Shown: positions 36,416 through 45,540, numbered from the stretch's first letter. The stretch is DNA of 64,000 nt from Streptomyces griseosporeus (GCF_014656055.1 NZ_BNBR01000002.1:375164-439163), one strand, 5' to 3'. The notes: generated by a model from the sequence alone, not told the origin. A program made the numbers and translations.

Positions 36416-37273
36416 TCAGTGCACGAAATCCCCCAGGTGAGGCACCACTCGGGTCAGCCGGAACACCCCCCAGACGATCATCAGCGCGCCGGCCGCCTCG
36501 GGCAGCAGCCACCACCCCGTGCGCACGTGCTCGTCGAAGAGCGCGACGCCCAGCAGGAGGCTCACCGCCGCGTCACCGATGGTCAGCGCGGGCTGGGACG
36601 CGACCAGCGGGCCGGCCTGCAACGCGTTCTCCAGGAGCAGGAGCGCCGCGACGCCGGTGAGGGCGAAGCCGTAGGTCTGCCAGGTGGTGAGGAAGGCGGG
36701 CAGACCGGCGTCGGCGAGGCGTCCCGTCGCCGACTTCATCAGGGCGGCGGTCAGCGCGTTGCCGACCGCGGCACCCGCGCCGAGCACGGCGGCGCGCAGC
36801 AGCGGTGAGGACGAGCCCCGGGCGACGGCGACGGCTGCGCCCATCGCACCGAGGGTGACGGCCAGGACCGGGATCCACTGCTCCATCGCGGCCTGGCGTC
36901 TCGTCCCGGACGGCGCCGCCGCGCCCAGCAGCAGGGCGAGCCCGGCCACCACGGTCGCGATCGCCCACCAGCCGGCCGCGGGCAGCCGGCGGTGCAGCAG
37001 GGGCACGGCGATCAGCAGGGCGAAGGGCAGTTCGAGGATGAACACGGGCTGCACGAGCGCCATGGGTCCGTTGACCAGCGCCAGCGCCTGGAACACGGCG
37101 GCGCCGGTCACGCCCGCGATGCCGATGAGCCAGGCGGGCCGCCGGACGAGGGCACGCAGCAGGGCCAGGCCGCCCCCGCGGTCCACGGTGGAGGCGGCCT
37201 TGCGCTGGAAGGCCGTACCGACCGCGTTGCTGGCGGCCCCCAGGACGGCGAAGAACACGGCGAGCACGATCAT
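36416..37273 (-). CDS. DMT/EamA-like membrane transporter
   Basis: 285 residues with about nine hydrophobic helices and two similar halves (first from residue 1, second from about 133). The opening VFFAVLGAASNAVGTAFQRKAA and central ALALVNGPMALVQPVFILELPFALLIAV are typical of the DMT superfamily, specifically the NIPA/EamA-like proteins of actinobacteria. Substrate unknown. Next gene upstream is the DinB protein after 39 bp on the same strand, so they may be co-transcribed. Confidence 0.82.
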   Translation of the reverse strand: MIVLAVFFAVLGAASNAVGTAFQRKAASTVDRGGGLALLRALVRRPAWLIGIAGVTGAAVFQALALVNGPMALVQPVFILELPFALLIAVPLLHRRLPAAGWWAIATVVAGLALLLGAAAPSGTRRQAAMEQWIPVLAVTLGAMGAAVAVARGSSSPLLRAAVLGAGAAVGNALTAALMKSATGRLADAGLPAFLTTWQTYGFALTGVAALLLLENALQAGPLVASQPALTIGDAAVSLLLGVALFDEHVRTGWWLLPEAAGALMIVWGVFRLTRVVPHLGDFVH

Positions 37274-37312
37274 GACCCCACCATGCCCGCCGGACCGGTC
37301 CGCGCCCGTCCG

Positions 37313-38086
37313 CTACGCCGCGCCGGGCGGCCGTCCCCCTCCGATCGGCTGGCCGCTCGCGGTGAAGCGGGCCCGCCACAGGTCGCGCAGCAGGGCGATC
37401 TCCGCCATGTGGTGGATGAACTCGATGTTGGCCGACGCCAGCACGGCGACGAACGGGTAGTCCGCGTCGTTGCTGTTCGGGTACCGCGACAGGCCGACCG
37501 TGTCGAGCTGCCGGTCGGTGAGCGCGCCGACGCCCTCCCGCCAGCGGTCGATCACCTCCCAGAACCGCTCCAGCTCCAGGGCGGCGGACGGGGTGAAGTC
37601 GACGATCGTCCTCGGCTCCCGCCGCCGCTCGCCGAACGTCCACTCCCACTGGCCCGCGAAGTGGAAGTGCAGATGGGACAGCCGCCACGCGATGGTCGTG
37701 ACCGGCGCCGCGTCGGGCTCGGGTGTACCCGTGTGGGCGAGGACCTCCTCGACCCGCTCGACGCTCACGCTCCAGTCCTCGGCGATCTTCTCGACGGACA
37801 TGCCGCCGGCTGCCTGCCGGGCGACCTCCGCGTACTCCCCGGCCGGGATGTCCGGGGCGCCCTGGTCGAGGACCCACTCCCCCGGCCCGAACGCCCTCGG
37901 CGTCACCGCCTCGTTCCGGCGCCGGACCGACCAGCAGCCCGGCACCGGCTCCCACAGGTACTCCTCGTCGCCGAGCCCCGTCAGCCGCACCTGCGCCGTG
38001 TCCCGGGCCTGGTCGAACTGGTCGAGCAGGAGGCCCAGCCGGTCCGTCCGTACTCCCCCGGCTGCCTCGGATTCCTCGCTCCGCAT
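37313..38086 (-). CDS. DinB-like four-helix protein with an internal helix-turn-helix-like insertion
   Basis: 257 residues from ATG 38086 after GGAGGGAGCC. The N-terminal helix LGLLLDQFDQARDTAQVRLTGLGDEEYLWEPVPGCWSVR and the later ISWRLSHLHFHFAGQWEW-type helix and FIHHMAEIALLRDLWR helix are DinB/DUF664 features with candidate metal-binding His. Between them (about 80-125) lies a segment EVARQAAGGMSVEKIAEDWSVSVERVEEVLAH that resembles the DUF433/helix-turn-helix type. The insertion is odd and may be lineage-specific. DinB proteins often act as thiol-dependent transferases; activity here is unknown. Confidence 0.75.
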   Translation of the reverse strand: MRSEESEAAGGVRTDRLGLLLDQFDQARDTAQVRLTGLGDEEYLWEPVPGCWSVRRRNEAVTPRAFGPGEWVLDQGAPDIPAGEYAEVARQAAGGMSVEKIAEDWSVSVERVEEVLAHTGTPEPDAAPVTTIAWRLSHLHFHFAGQWEWTFGERRREPRTIVDFTPSAALELERFWEVIDRWREGVGALTDRQLDTVGLSRYPNSNDADYPFVAVLASANIEFIHHMAEIALLRDLWRARFTASGQPIGGGRPPGAA

Positions 38087-38204
38087 GGACGGCTCCCTCC
38101 GCGCGCGACCGGTGCCGCGCCGCACCCAGCCGGACGGTAGCGGCTCGGGTGGGCGGGGGGCGACCGGATTCCCGGCGAGGAGCGGCACAGGGCCGGGGCG
38201 CGGG

Positions 38205-41012
38205 TCAGGGCCCGGTCAGCAGTGCCGCCAGTGCCTGGGCGGTCCGGGGGTGGCGGGCGAGCAGCACGGCGCCTGCCGGCCCCTGCTCCGCCGTCTCCCA
38301 GGTGCCCTCGCAGCCGAGCAGGTCCGCCAGCGCGTCGCAGGTCGCCGGATGCGCGGCGAGCAGCGGCAGGCCGCGGGGGCCCGTCGTGCCGCGGCCGGAC
38401 GAGCGGGCCGGCGCCGGGGCCGGGTCGGCCCGCCACGGCGGGACCCAGGTGTCCAGGTCCGCCAGCCGGCCCGGGAAGATCCGGGCAGCCTCGCGGATCA
38501 GCAGGGGCGCGAGATCGGTGCCGCCACCGCGCAGGCTGGTGATCAGGGTCGGCAGCCACGGCAGCAGCACCGGGTCGGGCAGCCGGGCGAAGGCGTGCGA
38601 GACGGCCTCGACGACGAAGTCGGCCAGGGCGGGCACGGGTTCCAGCGCGTGCAGGAACCCGCTGAGGTAGCGCGGGTAGGCGGGGACGACCAGCGGGTTG
38701 CCGAGCAGCTCCTCGCACCTGGCCCGCAGGTCGGCGCGGGACAGGGTGCCGAGCTGGGTCCGGGCCGCCCACAGCAGCGCCGTCCTGGCGGGGTCCTCGG
38801 GGTGCGACTGGGCGACGGCCAGCTCCAGCTGGTTGCGGTCGCAGCCGAGGGACAGGGCGAGGCCCTCCATGCTGAACAGGAAGCCCAGCATGGCCGCGAC
38901 CTGGCGGACGCTCGCGTCGTCGTCCGTGAACGCCGTCGGGAGCAGGGTGCAGTAGTGCGCGTAGCCGGTCTTGACGAAGGACTCGATCCACCCCGGCAGG
39001 GACGGCTCGGCGGTGCGGTAGTACGCCAGCAGTCCGCGCACCCGGCGCAGCACCTCGGGCGCGCCGTCGACGCTGCGCTCGGTCGCCAGGACCTCCAGGG
39101 CGCGCCGGCCGAGTTCGTCGGCGAGGCGCCGGCTGCGCAGGTACAGGGTGGCGTCCTCGACGGCTTCGAGGACCTTCGCCGTGGTGGCCTGCGGCCCGTA
39201 GGCGGTGCGGCGCAGCCGCTGTTCGAGGACCTGCTCGATGCTGACGCCCTCGTAGCCCAGCTCGATCAGGGCGCGCTGGTGGGTGCCGAGGGCGAGGTCC
39301 CAGGACTCCTGGATGGGGCGCTCGCCGAGCTTGCGTTCGCCCATGATGGGGCGGGCGGCGCCGTGCGGCATCAGGTAACGCAGCATCCACAGCACGTCGG
39401 AGCACTGTTCCAGCTCCGGCCGGGACGCCATGTCGAGCAGGGCCCGCTGGACTCCGCGCTGCTGGAGCTTGAGGCCGAGCGGGGCGAGCCGGTCGTGGAC
39501 GTCCCGGGCGAGCGGCGGCAGGGCGTCGTAGCCGACCTGGCCGACCCGGTCGCCGCCGAGCATGATCTCCACGAGGCGGCGGACGTCCCGACGGCCCGGC
39601 ACGGTGTCCTTCTCGATGCAGGTGACCGCCGCGTCCTGGAAGTCGTACGGCGTCGGCTTGGCCCGGTCGCGCATCCCGGCGAGGAGGATGGACGTCTCGA
39701 ACACGGCGATGGCGTCGGCGGTGGAGGCGAGGTAGCCGTTGCGGCGGGCGGCCCGCACGATCTCCACGGACCAGCCGAGCAGTTCCTCCTCGTCGAGGTG
39801 GTCCAGGACGGGGGGCCGCTGCAGGAACCCGGTGAGCCGGTCGGGGGCGGGCCCCGGGTCGGCCGGTGCCGGCGCGGCGAGGGCGGCCGCCGTCTTCTTC
39901 GGCGTCCTCGGTGTCCTGGTGCCGACCTGTCCGGCGAGCCGGTAGGGCTTGACCCGGGTGCGCTTGAGGTTCTTCGCCCACTGGGTCGCGGCGATGGACA
40001 CCGATCCTGCGGCGAGGCCGAACTGCGCCTCGATCGCCGCGTGGCTGGACGGGATCAGCCCGTGCTGCCACTTCGTCGCGCTCGGCGGGGTGATCTCGAA
40101 GGTGTCGGCGCCGTGCACGCCGAACTCCTCGACGCGGCTGGCCGCGTGGAAGGCGCCGCACACGTAGAGGGCGTCCGCCGGGTCGGTGCCGGTCGCGGCC
40201 AGGTGCCGGCGCATCCGCGTCCACATGTACCGCTCCCGGTCCTCGTCGACGCGGACCCGGTGCGGGTCGCCGGGCGCGAGGCGCCGGAAGAGGCTGCCGA
40301 TGAGCAGCATGACCTGGCGGTAGGTGTCGTGGTCGCTGTCACCGAGGGGCAGTTCGACGTACTGGTGCCACCACTCCGACCAGTGGCGCACCTTGCCGTG
40401 CCGCAGCAGGTGCTCCTCCAGTTCGGCGAAGCGGGGGCGCAGGTCGCCGATCTCCACGCCGACGGCGTCGCCGTGCAGCGCCGCCTCCTCCTCGGCGGGC
40501 GGTGCGTCCGGGTCGGCGGGCTCGGTGGCCTCGCCGGTGTTCTCCTGCCACTGGAAGACGTGGTCGGAGGAGCGGTCGACGAGGACGAGTTCGACGCCGG
40601 GGGTGTCCAGGGCGTAGGCGATCGCCTGGTACTCGGCGGACGCCTCGGTGATCGGGGCGACCACCGACAGCGGCGCCCACTCGGCGGGGAAGCCGTCGAC
40701 CTCGGTCGCGAACGCCTGCACGGCCACCGGGAGCCGGCAGTTGCGCAGCTCGGTCAGGAGCGGTGCCATGTCCTCGCACAGCTCCAGGTACACCACCTTC
40801 GGCTGCTTCTCGCGCAGCCTGCGCGCCATGGCGAGCGCGGAGGCGGGCGAGTGGTGGCAGACCGGGAAGATCTCCAGCGGTTCGCGCACGGCCCGGTCGA
40901 CGTCGTCGACGAGGCCGAGGAGGATGCCCTCCAGCGCGTCGGGTCCGCCGGCGAACGCGGCCGCGGCTTGCTGGAGTTGGCCGCGCAGGGCGGCGAAGGT
41001 TCCCTCGTTCAT
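38205..41012 (-). CDS. DUF5682 family protein with TraB/TIKI-like N-terminus (MoxR-vWA operon)
   Basis: 935 residues from ATG 41012, preceded by GGGAGC; a GTG at 41027 overlapping the MoxR stop (GTGA) would add five residues. The N-terminus reads EIFPVCHHSPASALAMARRLREKQPKVVYLEL and later ALDTPGVELVLVDR and DALYVCGAFHAASRVEEF, which I compare to the GxxHxS...PDxVxVEL, VxLIDR and GxxH segments of TraB/TIKI/ChaN-type proteins; this is my inference. The remaining two-thirds is long alpha-helical repeat-like sequence with no recognised motif. Last gene of the SWIM-vWA-MoxR operon and its likely client or effector. Confidence 0.8.
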   Translation of the reverse strand: MNEGTFAALRGQLQQAAAAFAGGPDALEGILLGLVDDVDRAVREPLEIFPVCHHSPASALAMARRLREKQPKVVYLELCEDMAPLLTELRNCRLPVAVQAFATEVDGFPAEWAPLSVVAPITEASAEYQAIAYALDTPGVELVLVDRSSDHVFQWQENTGEATEPADPDAPPAEEEAALHGDAVGVEIGDLRPRFAELEEHLLRHGKVRHWSEWWHQYVELPLGDSDHDTYRQVMLLIGSLFRRLAPGDPHRVRVDEDRERYMWTRMRRHLAATGTDPADALYVCGAFHAASRVEEFGVHGADTFEITPPSATKWQHGLIPSSHAAIEAQFGLAAGSVSIAATQWAKNLKRTRVKPYRLAGQVGTRTPRTPKKTAAALAAPAPADPGPAPDRLTGFLQRPPVLDHLDEEELLGWSVEIVRAARRNGYLASTADAIAVFETSILLAGMRDRAKPTPYDFQDAAVTCIEKDTVPGRRDVRRLVEIMLGGDRVGQVGYDALPPLARDVHDRLAPLGLKLQQRGVQRALLDMASRPELEQCSDVLWMLRYLMPHGAARPIMGERKLGERPIQESWDLALGTHQRALIELGYEGVSIEQVLEQRLRRTAYGPQATTAKVLEAVEDATLYLRSRRLADELGRRALEVLATERSVDGAPEVLRRVRGLLAYYRTAEPSLPGWIESFVKTGYAHYCTLLPTAFTDDDASVRQVAAMLGFLFSMEGLALSLGCDRNQLELAVAQSHPEDPARTALLWAARTQLGTLSRADLRARCEELLGNPLVVPAYPRYLSGFLHALEPVPALADFVVEAVSHAFARLPDPVLLPWLPTLITSLRGGGTDLAPLLIREAARIFPGRLADLDTWVPPWRADPAPAPARSSGRGTTGPRGLPLLAAHPATCDALADLLGCEGTWETAEQGPAGAVLLARHPRTAQALAALLTGP

Positions 41013-41023
41013 GGCGCTCCCGC

Positions 41024-42136
41024 TCACGACAGGGTGGCGATCGTGTCGCGGCCGCCCTCGAGGAACTCCGGCCAGGAGCCGCCCTCTTCCTTGCTGCGGG
41101 GCTCGACGACGCCGTGCAGGTACTTATTGAGGATGGCCAGGTCCTCCGGTTCGCGCCGGGCGAGCGAGCCGACCAGCGAGGAGGCGAGGGTGCGGGCGGT
41201 CAGGGTGCGCTCGCCGAAGAAGTTGCCGTGCAGGATGGCGTCCTCCAGGACACCGATCTGCTCGGCGGTGGACAGCGCGGACTCCAGCTTCTCGTCGTCG
41301 CTGCCGGCCGCGGCGGCGGAGGCGCGCAGGTCGGCGAAGCTCTGCAGCAGCACGTCCAGCAGGGTGGGCGGCACGTCCAGTTCGATCCGGTGGCGGCGCA
41401 GCAGTTCCTCGGTGCGGAAGCGGACGATCTCCGCCTCGCTCTTCTTGTTGGTGACGACCGGGATGCGCACGAAGTTGAAACGGCGCTTGAGGGCGGAGGA
41501 CAGGTCGTTGACGCCGCGGTCGCGGCTGTTGGCGGTGGCGATGACGGAGAAGCCGGGCTTGGCGAAGACGATGTTGTCGCTGTCGAGTTCGGGCACGGAG
41601 ATGTACTTCTCGGACAGGATGGAGATCAGGGCGTCCTGGACGTCGCTGGTGGAGCGGGTGAGTTCCTCGAAGCGGCCGATGACGCCGGTCTCCATGGCGG
41701 TCATGATCGGTGAGGGGATCATCGACTCCCGTGACTGGCCCTTGGCGATGACCATGGAGACGTTCCAGGAGTACTTGATGTGGTCCTCGGTGGTGCCGGC
41801 CGTGCCCTGCACGACGAGGGTGGAGTTGCGGCAGACGGCGGCGGCCAGCAGTTCGGCCAGCCAGCTCTTGCCGGTGCCGGGGTCGCCGATCAGCAGCAGG
41901 CCGCGGTCGGAGGCGAGGGTGACGATGGCGCGCTCGACGATGCTGCGGTCGCCGAACCACTTCTGGGAGATCTCCCGGTCGAGGCCGTCGGCGCGCTCGG
42001 AGCCCAGGATGAACAGGCGGATCATCTTCGGCGACAGCCGCCAGGAGAACGGCTTGGGGTTGTCGTCGACGGACTCCAGCCAGTCCAGCTCCTCGGCGTA
42101 CTTGATCTCGGCCGGTGCGCGCAGCAGGTCGGACAT
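41024..42136 (-). CDS. MoxR-type AAA+ ATPase
   Basis: 370 residues. Walker A GDPGTGKS at 84-91; an acidic Walker B-like FEELTR (156-161); sensor 1 Asn203 in VIATANSRDRGVNDLSSALKRRF with the arginine-finger region following. A C-terminal AAA lid contains a pair of helices up to the stop. MoxR ATPases act as chaperones that load metal or remodel clients together with vWA partners, one of which is encoded 64 bp upstream. Its TGA overlaps the alternative GTG of the DUF5682 gene, indicating coupling. Confidence 0.92.
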   Translation of the reverse strand: MSDLLRAPAEIKYAEELDWLESVDDNPKPFSWRLSPKMIRLFILGSERADGLDREISQKWFGDRSIVERAIVTLASDRGLLLIGDPGTGKSWLAELLAAAVCRNSTLVVQGTAGTTEDHIKYSWNVSMVIAKGQSRESMIPSPIMTAMETGVIGRFEELTRSTSDVQDALISILSEKYISVPELDSDNIVFAKPGFSVIATANSRDRGVNDLSSALKRRFNFVRIPVVTNKKSEAEIVRFRTEELLRRHRIELDVPPTLLDVLLQSFADLRASAAAAGSDDEKLESALSTAEQIGVLEDAILHGNFFGERTLTARTLASSLVGSLARREPEDLAILNKYLHGVVEPRSKEEGGSWPEFLEGGRDTIATLS

Positions 42137-42200
42137 GGGAAAGCCTTTCGGTACGAAGCGTGAGGAGAACGAGAAAGAAGAAGGCGAGGTGAACGGCCGT

Positions 42201-43646
42201 TCAGGCGAGGAACGTCTTCAGCTCGTGGACGAGCTTGCGGATGTGGCCGGAGACGACCGGTGTGCCGAGGTCCTTGAACCGTTCCCGGAACCACGGGTTG
42301 ACGCTGCCGCGGCCGGAGCTGGTCACCGAGCCGACGGGGATGAACTTCGCCCCGGAGCGGTGGATGGCGGCCATCGACTCGAACAGCGGCTCGGACCGCC
42401 ACTCGTAGAAGTCGGAGATCCACACCACGACCGTGTTGCGCGGTTCGGCGATCTTCGGCTGGGCCAGGGCCATGGCGACCGTGCCGTCCGTGCCGCCGCC
42501 GAGGTTGGTGCGCAGCAGCGTCTCGAAGGGGTCGCTCACCCACGGGGTGAGGTCCAGGGCCTGGGTGTCGTACGCGATGAGGTGGACGTCCACCTTGGGC
42601 AGTCCGGCGAAGATGGAGGCGAGGATGGTGCAGTTGACCATCGAGTCGACCATCGAGCCGGACTGGTCGACGACCACGATGAGCCGCTGGGGTGTGGTCT
42701 TTCGGGCGGTGTGCCGGTAGTAGAGGCGGTCGACGTAGAGCCGCTCCTGCTCGGGGTCCCAGTTGGTGAGGTTCTTCCAGATGGTGCGGTCGAGGTCGAG
42801 GTTGCGGAAGGTCCGCTTGGGCGGGACGGACCGGTCCAGGGCGCCGACGGAGGCCTTCTCCACCTGGGTGCGCAGCACTTCGGCGACCTCGTCGACGAAC
42901 CGGCGGATGAGGGCCTTGGCGTTGGCGAGGGCCACACCGGAGAGGTTGTTCTTGTCGCGCAGCAGCTGCTCGATGAGGGACATGCTCGGGGTGAGCTGCG
43001 CGGCCAGCCGCGGGTCGGCGAGGACCTCCCGGAGGTGCATGCGCTTGACCAGGTCCGCTTCCAGGGCGCCGAGTTCGGGGCCGATGGCGGGCACCAGGGT
43101 GCCGAGGTCCGGGGTGGGGTGGTCGGCTCCGGTGCCGGTGGGGCTCACTCCCCCGCCCGCGCCGCCCGGTCCGCCGCCGATGCCGGGCCCGGCGCCGCGG
43201 CCGGCGCGTCCGCCGCGCAGGTCGCCCGGCGCGCAGCCGAGGGCCCGCTCCAGCCATCCGGCGTCGGACTGCCAGCGCGCCAGCTGCCCGGCGGTGACGG
43301 TGCCGCTGCCGGTGGCGAAGACGTTGAGCAGCACCTTGGAGACGAGGGCGGCGCGCCGCACCTCGGCGGCCCGGTCGCGGCCTTCCTCGTCGGGCTCGGG
43401 GACCATCAGGCCGTCGAACTCGGCGGCGAGTTCGGGGTGGCGCTGCACGACGGCGTCGACGGAGGTCTGCGGGTCGAGCAGGGCGGGCGGCAGGCCGATG
43501 TCCTCGACGACGGCGAGGGAGGCGGACTCCAGGCCGGCCTGCTCCTCGGGGTCGAAGAGGCGGGCGAGCAGCCGCCAGTACAGGACCTGCCGGCGGTTCT
43601 CGTCGGAGTCGGCCGCCGCGGGCTGTCCGGTGGGGTGGTCGGTCAT
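42201..43646 (-). CDS. vWA-domain protein with intact MIDAS (CoxE-like), MoxR partner
   Basis: 481 residues from ATG 43646, whose ATGA overlaps the upstream stop; the frame continues to 45266 only as shadow. Residues 1-140 are helical, 144-185 a Gly/Pro-rich linker, 190-315 a helical region (with NWDPEQERLYVDRLYYRHTARK), and about 320-481 a vWA domain. MIDAS residues are present: DQSGSM (327-332), the Thr in NLGGGTDG and the Asp in WISDFYEW. It should bind divalent metal and clients, and be remodelled by the neighbouring MoxR ATPase. Confidence 0.9.
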   Translation of the reverse strand: MTDHPTGQPAAADSDENRRQVLYWRLLARLFDPEEQAGLESASLAVVEDIGLPPALLDPQTSVDAVVQRHPELAAEFDGLMVPEPDEEGRDRAAEVRRAALVSKVLLNVFATGSGTVTAGQLARWQSDAGWLERALGCAPGDLRGGRAGRGAGPGIGGGPGGAGGGVSPTGTGADHPTPDLGTLVPAIGPELGALEADLVKRMHLREVLADPRLAAQLTPSMSLIEQLLRDKNNLSGVALANAKALIRRFVDEVAEVLRTQVEKASVGALDRSVPPKRTFRNLDLDRTIWKNLTNWDPEQERLYVDRLYYRHTARKTTPQRLIVVVDQSGSMVDSMVNCTILASIFAGLPKVDVHLIAYDTQALDLTPWVSDPFETLLRTNLGGGTDGTVAMALAQPKIAEPRNTVVVWISDFYEWRSEPLFESMAAIHRSGAKFIPVGSVTSSGRGSVNPWFRERFKDLGTPVVSGHIRKLVHELKTFLA

Positions 43647-45037
43647 TTCCGCAGCAGCCTTCCCGCGCGTTCGCGCAGCACGGCCACCGCGTCGGTGGCG
43701 GCCTTCTCGGCCTTCGCGCCGGTCTTGTCGGTGGTGCCGCCCGCCCAGGCGCCCGCGTGCAGGGCGACGGTCTTCTTGCGGACCGTCGTCTCCACGGCGA
43801 GCGGCTGGAGGAAGAACCCGCCCGCGTCCCAGCGGAGCAGCCCGACGCAGGCGGTGGAGCCGGCGACGGCCTGCGGGGTGAGGGGCCCGGCGACGGGGAG
43901 GCGGTCGGTGTCGACGGGCAGCCGCTGCCCGGCGAGGGTGAACGTCACCGTCTGCGTCTCGGCGTCCTGCTCGGCACCGTAGCCCTCCAGGAAGACGGGG
44001 TGGGCCAGCAGGACCGGGTGGCGGTCCAGGGGTGCCGTGGCCGGGGCGTCCGCGGTGGGCAGGGCGACCCGGGCGGTGGCGAAGGGGTCGACGGGCTCGC
44101 CGGCGCGGGCGCGCTCGTCCTGCCAGATCAGGTCGCCCTCGGCGGTGACCGGCATGCCGGTGAGGTCCATGGACCGGCCCTCGCCCGCGGCGGCCAGCAG
44201 GCTCATGTGCGGACGCAGCAGCTGCCAGACGCCGGCGCCGAGGACGGTGTCGGGCTTCGGCACGGACACGCTCGCCCTCACCAGCCGGGGCGTGGAGCCG
44301 TCGGCGGGTTCGAACACGGCGTGGACCTGCGCCTGGGCGGCGGTGGCGTGTTCCTGGAGGTCGGTGCCGAGGGGCAGCAGGCGGCCGGTGAGCGTGTCCA
44401 CGGCGGGCGCGGGGGCGGCGCCGGGCACCGTGAGGAGCATGCCGCGGGTCCACAGGTCCGCCCAGCGGCGTACGGGTATCCGGTCCAGGGTGGCGCCCGG
44501 GCAGGAGGCGGCGAGTTCGGCGGCGAACCCGTCGAGGAGGGCGGCCGGGCGGCGCAGCCCCGGGTCGGACAGCATCGCGGAGACGACCTGGGAGGAGCCG
44601 GAGACCACGTCGTGGTCGAGGCCCTGCCAGCCGGTGCGGGCCAGGTCGCTGAGCCAGGAGCGGGCGGCGGCGAGCAGGTTCGGCGCGTGCTCGGCGGGAG
44701 CGGCCGGTGCGGGGGCGTCGGCGCGGGTGCGGCCGGTCGCCTCGTCCGCGCGGGCGGTGAGCGCGTCGTGCGCGGCGCCGAGCAGGGCGGCGCGGGCGGC
44801 GGCGAACGCCAGGAAGTGGTCCTCGCCGGCGGCACCGGCCGCGGCCTTGTCGGCGGCCTCGGCGACGCGGGCGGCGAGCGGGCTCGCGGCCACCGCGTCG
44901 GCCAGCCCGAACAGGCCTTCCGCCTGGGCGGGTTGGGGCCGCAGGAGGCCCGCGGCCAGGGTCCGGTCGAAGGCGTCGACGGCGGCGAGGGCCTCGTCCA
45001 GGCCGTCGACGGGTTCGCTCAGCAGGTCCATCCGCAT
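43643..45037 (-). CDS. DUF5691-like protein of the MoxR-vWA operon
   Basis: 464 residues from ATG 45037, overlapping the SWIM gene stop as TGATG; it ends in an ATGA overlap with the vWA gene. The N-terminal half is Ala/Leu-rich helices (DLLSEPVDGLDEALAAVDAFDRTLAAGLL...), the C-terminal half contains strands with DLTGMPVTAEGDLIWQDERARAGEPVDPFA and VGLLRWDAGGFFLQPLAVETTVRKKTVALHAGAW. I believe this corresponds to the family labelled DUF5691, which travels with SWIM and DUF5682 genes, but recall rather than search is the basis. No catalytic motif seen. Confidence 0.72.
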   Translation of the reverse strand: MRMDLLSEPVDGLDEALAAVDAFDRTLAAGLLRPQPAQAEGLFGLADAVAASPLAARVAEAADKAAAGAAGEDHFLAFAAARAALLGAAHDALTARADEATGRTRADAPAPAAPAEHAPNLLAAARSWLSDLARTGWQGLDHDVVSGSSQVVSAMLSDPGLRRPAALLDGFAAELAASCPGATLDRIPVRRWADLWTRGMLLTVPGAAPAPAVDTLTGRLLPLGTDLQEHATAAQAQVHAVFEPADGSTPRLVRASVSVPKPDTVLGAGVWQLLRPHMSLLAAAGEGRSMDLTGMPVTAEGDLIWQDERARAGEPVDPFATARVALPTADAPATAPLDRHPVLLAHPVFLEGYGAEQDAETQTVTFTLAGQRLPVDTDRLPVAGPLTPQAVAGSTACVGLLRWDAGGFFLQPLAVETTVRKKTVALHAGAWAGGTTDKTGAKAEKAATDAVAVLRERAGRLLRK

Positions 45038-45540
45038 CAGGCCACCGCCCGGGTGGACGCGAACCACTGCATCTCCGGCAACGGCGCGGTGGTGGGCGGC
45101 AGTTCGAGGTAGGCCAGGTGGCGCAGGAACCGGCTGAAGACGGAGGCGGCGGCCTTGCTGTCCGCCGGGGACGGCCGGGTCTGGCCCATGGTGAAGTTGA
45201 GTGACTGAGCGGTCGGCTCGCCGTCGGCGACGTCGACGCGGAGGTAGCGGGCGACGCGCTCGGCACCGTACTGGAGCACGGCCTCGGTGATCAGCGCGCC
45301 GATGTGCTTGCAGAAGCCGCCGCGGGCACCGCCGCAGGGGCGGTTGTTGTTGGTGCTGCACGCGTAGGCGTACGTCCCGGCGGCGACCGACGAGACGTAC
45401 ACCCGCTCGATGTCCGAGCCGCTGGAGACGACGCCCTGCAGGCGGCCGTCGGCCAGCTCCACGAACGGCACCTTGGCGAGCTTGCGCGGCCGCGCGGGCG
45501 GGATCACCCGCGCCGTGCTCGACCTCTCGAAGTCGGACAA
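45037..45540 (-). CDS. SWIM zinc-finger protein, first gene of the MoxR-vWA operon
   Basis: 167 residues from TTG 45540, eight bases after AAGGAGA. A SWIM-type finger appears as YACSTNNNRPCGGARGGFCKHIGAL with Cys61, Cys69, Cys77 and His79; the first Cys pair is spaced by seven rather than the usual one residue, a variant arrangement. The flanking strands VVSSGSDIERVYVSSVAAGTYAYACS and the helix FCKHIGALITEAVLQYGAERVARYL are typical of SWIM contexts, predicted to bind DNA or protein. The stop overlaps the start of the DUF5691-like gene, so the five genes are one coupled unit. Confidence 0.83.
   Translation of the reverse strand: MSDFERSSTARVIPPARPRKLAKVPFVELADGRLQGVVSSGSDIERVYVSSVAAGTYAYACSTNNNRPCGGARGGFCKHIGALITEAVLQYGAERVARYLRVDVADGEPTAQSLNFTMGQTRPSPADSKAAASVFSRFLRHLAYLELPPTTAPLPEMQWFASTRAVA

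Noticed and set aside
37470..43982. A 2,170-codon open frame on the plus strand, antisense to six genes
   Set aside because: It runs across the DinB, DUF5682, MoxR and vWA genes, which have clear motifs on the other strand; its product is low-complexity Arg/Gly/Val. High third-position GC keeps antisense frames open in Streptomyces.
42201..45266. 1,021-codon minus-strand frame as one large vWA protein
   Set aside because: The first 540 codons are Arg/Pro shadow sequence over the DUF5691-like gene; the coupled ATG at 43646 gives a proper protein.
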